Assembly (NCBI GenBank): GCA_023483915.1
Contig: JAMDEO010000054.1
Location: 1-37,554, forward strand
Length of the DNA: 37,554 nt
Direction of reading: 5' to 3'
DNA from: Actinomycetota bacterium
GTDB taxonomy: Bacteria; Actinomycetota; Thermoleophilia; RBG-16-64-13
A program made the translations under genes and the position numbers. Each line of letters begins with the position of its first letter. Position 1 is the first letter of the stretch. Shown in pieces: positions 33,024 to 37,554 of this stretch. Below the pieces are notes generated by a model that made no database searches, was not told where the DNA came from, and saw only the letters and a program-made list of their open reading frames with translations.

Positions 33024-34223
33024 ATGTCTCGAGCGTTCAGGCGTCGAAGCGATTTCCTTCCTTTTGCACGACCGGATCTGGACGGCCGTGAGTTGGACAT
33101 GGTGAAGGAAGTCCTTGACTCGGGCTGGATCACAACTGGAGCAGTGACGAAACGCCTAGAACGCGATTTTGCAGACCGGATCGGAGCGGGCTACGCCGTG
33201 GCTGTCAATTCCGCAACTGCTGCCCTCCATCTTGCTCTTGAGGCAGTTGGGCTCAAGGCCGGCGACGAGGTGATCACAACGCCATACACATTTGCTTCCA
33301 CTGCGGAAGTGGTCAGATACTTCGATGCGAAGCCGCGTTTTGTCGACATCGACCAGGACACCTTAAACATTGATCCGGAGAAGATAGAAGCAGCAATCAC
33401 GCCACGGACTCGAGCCATCATACCTGTGCATATCGGGGGGCACCCTGCTGATTTGGACCCCATCGATGAACTTGCACGTTCCAGCGGATTGGCGGTCATC
33501 GAGGATGCGGCGCACGCTCTGCCGGCCGTCTACCGAGGCACGATCATCGGCCAGCGAAGACCGGCATTGGGCTCAAACCCACATTTAGTCTGCTTCAGTT
33601 TCTATGCCACGAAGACGATGACGACTGGCGAAGGTGGCATGATTTGTACTGATGACAAATCTCTTGCCGAGCGGTGTCGGCTCATGTCACTGCACGGCAT
33701 CAGTGCTAATGCTTGGAATCGCTATGCAGCCGAGGGGTCGTGGTACTACGAGATTGTTGCGCCTGGATTCAAATACAACCTCACAGACATCGCGGCGGCC
33801 ATCGGACTTGCTCAACTCCAGCGACTCGACGAGATGAGCACGCGGCGCGCACAGATCGCTTGTCGGTACACTGATGCTTTTCATGGCGTTGGCGCGCTCA
33901 AGCTTCCTGCTGACCACGCATGGGTGGAACATGCGTGGCATCTCTATCCATTGAGGCTTGAACTCGGTGCGCTGACGATCGACAGAGCAGACTTCGTCCG
34001 AGAACTGAAGTCACGAAACATTGGAACCAGTGTGCACTTCATCCCGTTGCATCTCCATCCTTACTACCGGCAAAAATACGGATTCTCTCCCGATGATTTC
34101 CCTGTCGCCAACAGAGAATTCGAGCGCGAGGTGTCGCTACCCATCTACAGCAGGATGAGCGACGATGATGTGAGCGATGTGATCGAAGCGGTGCTCCATG
34201 TCGTACGAACGTTCGAGAGCTGA
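33024..34223 (+). CDS. DegT/DnrJ/EryC1/StrS-family sugar aminotransferase
   Basis: This PLP-dependent aminotransferase of about 399 residues transfers an amino group to a keto sugar nucleotide. The N-terminal RPDLDGRELDMVKEVLDSGW and NSATAALHLAL are typical, as are TPYTFASTAEVV and VIEDAAHALPAVYRG. The PLP lysine is Lys197 in FYATKTMTTGEGG. The closing FKYNLTDIAAAIGLAQLQRL segment is also present. In this locus the likely substrate is the 4-keto sugar made by the CapD-type enzyme at 16955, giving a 4-amino-4,6-dideoxy sugar. The ATG at 33024 has GGAG 9 bases upstream; the 33000 start is not preferred because it lies inside wecB. The next gene starts 16 bases on. Confidence 0.93.
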   Translation: MSRAFRRRSDFLPFARPDLDGRELDMVKEVLDSGWITTGAVTKRLERDFADRIGAGYAVAVNSATAALHLALEAVGLKAGDEVITTPYTFASTAEVVRYFDAKPRFVDIDQDTLNIDPEKIEAAITPRTRAIIPVHIGGHPADLDPIDELARSSGLAVIEDAAHALPAVYRGTIIGQRRPALGSNPHLVCFSFYATKTMTTGEGGMICTDDKSLAERCRLMSLHGISANAWNRYAAEGSWYYEIVAPGFKYNLTDIAAAIGLAQLQRLDEMSTRRAQIACRYTDAFHGVGALKLPADHAWVEHAWHLYPLRLELGALTIDRADFVRELKSRNIGTSVHFIPLHLHPYYRQKYGFSPDDFPVANREFEREVSLPIYSRMSDDDVSDVIEAVLHVVRTFES

Positions 34224-34239
34224 TCGCTGCGGGCCACTC

Positions 34240-34863
34240 ATGAACCGGCTTGGCATCCGTCTTCTCGATGTAGTCGTGGCTTCTATCAGCCTCTCGCTGT
34301 TGTCTCCATTCTTGCTGGCAATGGCAGTGGCGGTCAGGGCCACCAGTCACGGGCCAGCGCTGTTCAGGTCAACCCGCATCGGTCGGAACGCCCGGCCTTT
34401 TGCTCTCTATAAGTTCCGTTCTATGAAGGACGACGCGTCGAAGGCCGGCCCACGGATTACCGCTGCGGGGGACTCCCGCGTTACGTCTGTCGGGAGATTC
34501 ATGAGAAGTCACAAACTGGACGAGTTGCCGCAACTGCTCAACGTCCTGAAAGGAGACATGAGCCTCGTCGGACCACGCCCCGAAGACCCCAAATATGTTG
34601 CCTCTTACTCCCGAGATCAGCTGAGAATCCTCGACGTCAAACCGGGCATGACCAGCCCGGCGTCGCTCTCCTACAGCGACGAGGAATGTCGACTGATTGG
34701 GGAGGATTGGGAGAAAACCTATATCAGCAACTTCATGCCCGCTAAGTTGGCCATCGATGCTAAGTACCTTGAGACGCGGACCGTTCTCGCAGACGTAAAA
34801 GTCATAATGGCCACGCTTGCTGTTCTACTTCTCCCAGAAAGACGAGGACGATCCGATGCGTAG
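34240..34863 (+). CDS. initiating sugar-phosphate transferase (PglC-like monotopic phosphoglycosyltransferase)
   Basis: This small membrane enzyme (207 residues) transfers a sugar-1-phosphate from a UDP-sugar to undecaprenyl phosphate, starting repeat-unit synthesis. The N-terminal re-entrant hydrophobic helix (about 7-30; DVVVASISLSLLSPFLLAMA) is followed by GPALFRSTRIGRN, LYKFRSMKDDA, the catalytic Asp-Glu within HKLDELPQLLNVLKGD, and MSLVGPRPEDPKY. The size is that of PglC-type members, without the extra N-terminal domain of WbaP-type proteins. UDP-bacillosamine-type sugars made by the CapD and DegT enzymes here would be a natural substrate, though this is inferred. An alternative start is 34198, inside the previous gene. 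It overlaps the next gene by 8 bases. Confidence 0.93.
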   Translation: MNRLGIRLLDVVVASISLSLLSPFLLAMAVAVRATSHGPALFRSTRIGRNARPFALYKFRSMKDDASKAGPRITAAGDSRVTSVGRFMRSHKLDELPQLLNVLKGDMSLVGPRPEDPKYVASYSRDQLRILDVKPGMTSPASLSYSDEECRLIGEDWEKTYISNFMPAKLAIDAKYLETRTVLADVKVIMATLAVLLLPERRGRSDA

Positions 34864-35935
34864 CCGAGCGAATCCTACCAGACCCCCCATTCTAATTGCC
34901 GGCGCGTTTCTGTCGGGCTCGACGGGCATCCGATTTGTGTGCGAAGACTTGGCTGCGGGACTGGAGGCCCGCGGGTGGACGATCACCACTACCTCCCGCA
35001 TAGAGAACCGATGGATCCGGCTCATTGATATGGTTGGCACAGCACTTCTGAGCCGAAGACGTTATCGCCTTGCCCAAGTGGACGTATACAGCGGCCCCGC
35101 GTTCATATGGGCAGAGATCGTCACGGCTGTGCTCTCCTTGCTACGCTGCCCATACATACTCACCCTGCACTCCGGAGCCCTGCCGGAGTTTGCCGAACGC
35201 CACCCCAAGAGGGTCTCCCGTCTGCTCCGCTCGGCAGCCGCAGTGACCTCACCGTCCTCTTTTCTCCAGCGACAGCTCGGCGATTTTCGGTCGGACATCC
35301 GCGTGATTAGGAATGGGCTCTATCTTGATCGCTATCCGGCTCGAATGGTGTCTCCTGCTCGTCCAAAACTCGTGTGGATCCGGGCGTTCGAGGATCGGTA
35401 TAACCCCCTTCTCGCTCTTCAAGTGGCAAAAAGACTCAGCGACGACAACCGAGATGTTGAATTGCTGATGGCCGGACCGAACCGCGGAGGGATAACTGCA
35501 ACACAGGTTGCCAATGAGGCTGAACGACTGGGTCTGAAGGATCGCGTGAAGATCAGAGGCGCCGTTCCCAAGGAGCTTGTCCCAAGCGTGCTACAAGAAG
35601 GCGACATCTTTCTCAATACCACGAATGTGGACAATGCGCCGGTAATCGTCGTCGAAGCCATGGCATGTGGCTCTTGCGTCGTCAGCACGGACGCCGGCGG
35701 AGTGCCCGACCTGGTGACAGACGGCGAAGACTCCCTGCTCGTCCCGTGCGACGATGCGGAGGCAATGGCTCACGCAGTGGCTCGAATCTTAGATGATCCA
35801 GATCTCGCGAGGATGCTATCGACAGGAGCGCGCGAGAAGGCGGAAGATTACGCTTGGGATAGAGTACTGAGTGGGTGGGAAGATCTATTGACGCAGGTTC
35901 ACCGATCACACAGAGCCGCGGGTCAGGTTAGCTGA
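34856..35935 (+). CDS. glycosyltransferase family 4
   Basis: This GT-B transferase of about 359 residues has an N-terminal acceptor domain (PILIAGAFLSGSTGIRFVCE, ILTLHSGALPEFAERHP) and a C-terminal donor domain. The latter has KLVWIRAFEDRYNPLLAL, VKIRGAVPKELVPSVLQEGD, NVDNAPVIVVEAMACGSCVV with the conserved Glu, and STDAGGVPDLVTDGEDSLLV. The sugar specificity is unknown. The ATG at 34856 overlaps the previous stop and follows GAGGACG. It lies between the initiating transferase and the C5-epimerase-like gene on the same strand, so it may add the sugar next to the uronate in the repeat unit. This is an inference from order. Confidence 0.9.
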   Translation: MRSRANPTRPPILIAGAFLSGSTGIRFVCEDLAAGLEARGWTITTTSRIENRWIRLIDMVGTALLSRRRYRLAQVDVYSGPAFIWAEIVTAVLSLLRCPYILTLHSGALPEFAERHPKRVSRLLRSAAAVTSPSSFLQRQLGDFRSDIRVIRNGLYLDRYPARMVSPARPKLVWIRAFEDRYNPLLALQVAKRLSDDNRDVELLMAGPNRGGITATQVANEAERLGLKDRVKIRGAVPKELVPSVLQEGDIFLNTTNVDNAPVIVVEAMACGSCVVSTDAGGVPDLVTDGEDSLLVPCDDAEAMAHAVARILDDPDLARMLSTGAREKAEDYAWDRVLSGWEDLLTQVHRSHRAAGQVS

Positions 35936-35983
35936 CACCCCAGGGCGCCGACCAGCATCCCGCACGGATTATTCGATCGCAGC

Positions 35984-36961
35984 ATGGGACTTACGACCAG
36001 CCTCAGGAGAGTCCGCCTCTATTCATTGATGCTGCACCACTGGGTGGGCTTGATCGGCCACCGCGGCTACTGGCATGCGCCGCAGGAATTAGGCATACAC
36101 TTCGTCCCTGGCCATCTCCACGGATACTTCAACGACCTCACCAACAAGGTGAATTGGTCCGGACCAACCGATGAAGTTGGGCTGCTGTTGAACCGACTCC
36201 CCAGCGGTGACCTGGTGTACTTCCCCACCGCCCTGTTCCAGAAGGCGCTAGGGCATTGGGATCTGTGGTTGGCAAGCGACCGAAGGGCCGACAAACACCG
36301 GGACGCATTCCTGACTGCAGCACGTTGGGCGGTGGCTCACCAAGATGAGAGAGGCGGATGGACCGCTTGGTCCCAGCTCGGGCTACACTATCAGTCGCCG
36401 TACTCTGCACTCACACAGGGAGAGGGGGCATCGCTGCTGGTCCGTGCCGCTCAGATGACCGGGGACGAGCTACTCGTTCGCCGAGCTCGCATGGCGATCG
36501 ATCTGATGCTCACTCCCGTTGATCGAGGTGGCCTGACACGCGCAGTTCCTGAAGGGCTGATCTTCGAGGAGATCTCGAACAAGCAGGCGGTCACTATACT
36601 GAACGGGTGGGTGTTTGCCTTGTTTGGTCTCTATGACTACTTCCTCGCGCGTCCTGATCACGACCTACAGAACGCAATCGATCAGAGCGTGAGTGCTCTG
36701 TGCCAGTGGCTACCCCGTTTCGATGGCGGTTTCTGGTCGTTCTATGACACGAACGGCGCACTGGCGAGCCCTTTCTACCACCGACTTCACATCGCTCAGC
36801 TCGAGGCCCTGGAGGCCGCATTTCCAGATCGATCGGCTGCTTTCTCGGCAATAAGACAACGATTCGAATGGCAGCGCGCTTCGCGCGCACGGCGGATGCG
36901 AGCCATCGCCTGCAAAGTCATCCAGAAATTCAAGAGCCCGCCGGACACGGTGCTCCGTTAG
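35984..36961 (+). CDS. D-glucuronyl C5-epimerase C-terminal-family protein (GLCE_C-like)
   Basis: This 325-residue protein matches the catalytic C-terminal domain of heparosan-type glucuronyl C5-epimerases, which invert C5 of D-glucuronate to L-iduronate in a polymer. Recognisable stretches are YQSPYSALTQGEGASLLVRA (Tyr140), EEISNKQAVTILNGWVFALF followed by GLYDYF (Tyr217, Tyr219), GGFWSFYDTNG (Tyr254) and PFYHRLHIAQLEAL (Tyr265), in the same order as the Tyr-rich active-site segments of animal GLCE (which has YHTTHINQLQLL at the last point). It lacks the large N-terminal domain and shows no clear signal peptide, so it may act inside the cell or on a lipid-linked glycan. Other members of the alpha/alpha-barrel family cannot be excluded. 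It lies between two GT4 genes in a locus that also holds UDP-GlcA synthesis (ugd at 11576). Confidence 0.8.
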   Translation: MGLTTSLRRVRLYSLMLHHWVGLIGHRGYWHAPQELGIHFVPGHLHGYFNDLTNKVNWSGPTDEVGLLLNRLPSGDLVYFPTALFQKALGHWDLWLASDRRADKHRDAFLTAARWAVAHQDERGGWTAWSQLGLHYQSPYSALTQGEGASLLVRAAQMTGDELLVRRARMAIDLMLTPVDRGGLTRAVPEGLIFEEISNKQAVTILNGWVFALFGLYDYFLARPDHDLQNAIDQSVSALCQWLPRFDGGFWSFYDTNGALASPFYHRLHIAQLEALEAAFPDRSAAFSAIRQRFEWQRASRARRMRAIACKVIQKFKSPPDTVLR

Positions 36962-37099
36962 CAAGATGGGCGTGCGCTCACCCACCAATGCGAGGCCGCA
37001 GTGAATACGGTCTTCCATTCTGGACTTCGGCAAGCTACACGGGATACCATCGTCCCGCGTATATGTCCCACAACGTAAGACATTGATTCGCGGAGACTG
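36962..37099. other. gap before the last gene
   Basis: These 138 bases separate the epimerase-like gene and the last GT4 gene. No gene is evident. A weak inverted repeat (CGGGAT with GTCCCG, near 37040-37065) is present. No promoter motif stands out, and read-through from upstream is possible. Confidence 0.4.
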
Positions 37100-37554
37100 A
37101 TGAAGATTCTGTTCCTTGTTTCGACTCTCGGCCTTGGAGGAGCGGAGAAGCAGCTCGTTGCTTGGACTCAGATTCTCCAAGAGCGCTTTCAGGCCCAAGT
37201 ACTGGTGGCTTCGTTCGCCACGACCGTAAAGGAGAGGCTTGGCGCTCTGGAAGAACTGGGCGTTCCCGTCCTCATTGTAGGGCGAGATATCGACAATTTT
37301 CGACGAGTCGAACGGGTGGTTCTGTTTGCGAGAAGACACCGGGTCAGCGTGGTCCATGCTTTCAGCTTTCGCTTGTCTCCTATAGCTATCTTGGCAGCGA
37401 CGGCCTCAGGCGCTGTCCCTGCGGCATCGTTTCAAGGGGATGGGGAAGCGGATCTTAGGCTGCTGACCACTCTTCATCGACTGCTGACGCTACATATCGT
37501 TAAGCACTACACATCTAACTCGCGCGACGCGATTGCCCGAGTGCGGCCCCACCT
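37100..37554 (+). CDS. glycosyltransferase family 4, N-terminal part (runs off the window)
   Basis: A further GT4-type transferase starts at the ATG at 37100 and stays open to the last base, giving at least 151 residues with no stop. The beginning MKILFLVSTLGLGGAEKQLV is the classic GT4 start with the GGAE motif, followed by VASFATTVKERLGALEELGV, VVHAFSFRLSPIAILAA and a turn to FQGDGEADLRL. The donor-binding C-terminal half lies beyond the window. GGAG (37092-37095) lies close upstream. It is on the same strand as the genes before it and is likely part of the same locus. Confidence 0.9.
   Translation, partial: MKILFLVSTLGLGGAEKQLVAWTQILQERFQAQVLVASFATTVKERLGALEELGVPVLIVGRDIDNFRRVERVVLFARRHRVSVVHAFSFRLSPIAILAATASGAVPAASFQGDGEADLRLLTTLHRLLTLHIVKHYTSNSRDAIARVRPH

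Overview
This high-GC window reads as chromosomal DNA of a Gram-positive-type actinobacterium (Actinomycetota). The evidence is frequent GTG/TTG starts behind strong Shine-Dalgarno sequences, Thr-rich extracellular linkers, a Tat-exported lipoprotein, S-layer homology (SLH) domains, an LPFTG-like wall-anchor motif, and no outer-membrane export genes. I cannot place it more precisely from sequence alone. No rRNA, tRNA, CRISPR array or intact transposon was seen.

Region 1 (1-15.8 kb) is mostly housekeeping. It holds the C-terminal end of aspartate kinase, a GAF-PP2C (SpoIIE-type) phosphatase paired with a PAS-GAF-PAS protein that ends in a degenerate receiver, a convergent Tat lipoprotein solute-binding protein, aspartate-semialdehyde dehydrogenase, a membrane-anchored metallophosphoesterase, an MrfA/YprA-type helicase, a LOG-like Rossmann protein, and a cell-wall amidase. 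Next come UDP-glucose dehydrogenase, a TPR membrane protein and a first O-antigen-ligase-like polymerase, then a small unknown protein.

Region 2 (15.8-37.5 kb) is a surface-polysaccharide locus. It contains a CapD/WbpM-type membrane nucleotide-sugar dehydratase, a small secreted protein with an FPFTG anchor-like tail, a second large O-antigen-ligase-like protein, a second UDP-sugar dehydrogenase (UDP-HexNAc type), a probable glycosyltransferase, a Wzx flippase, a GT2 transferase, a secreted beta-helix/SLH protein, a GT4, UDP-GlcNAc 2-epimerase (WecB), a DegT-type aminotransferase, a PglC-like initiating phosphoglycosyltransferase, another GT4, a glucuronyl C5-epimerase-like protein, and the start of a further GT4 that runs off the window.

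Together these give most of a Wzx/Wzy pathway: an initiating transferase, nucleotide-sugar makers for GlcA, HexNAcA and an aminodeoxy sugar, glycosyltransferases, a flippase and two polymerase/ligase candidates. The most striking member is the C5-epimerase-family gene. With UDP-glucuronate made upstream, it suggests a uronic-acid polymer that may carry L-iduronate, a glycosaminoglycan-like surface polysaccharide. The SLH/beta-helix protein and the FPFTG protein are candidate surface partners.

Structural curiosities include a 67-bp exact repeat at the window edge that probably marks an assembly chimera, a 15-bp minisatellite before asd, and two hairpins that would mask ribosome-binding sites.
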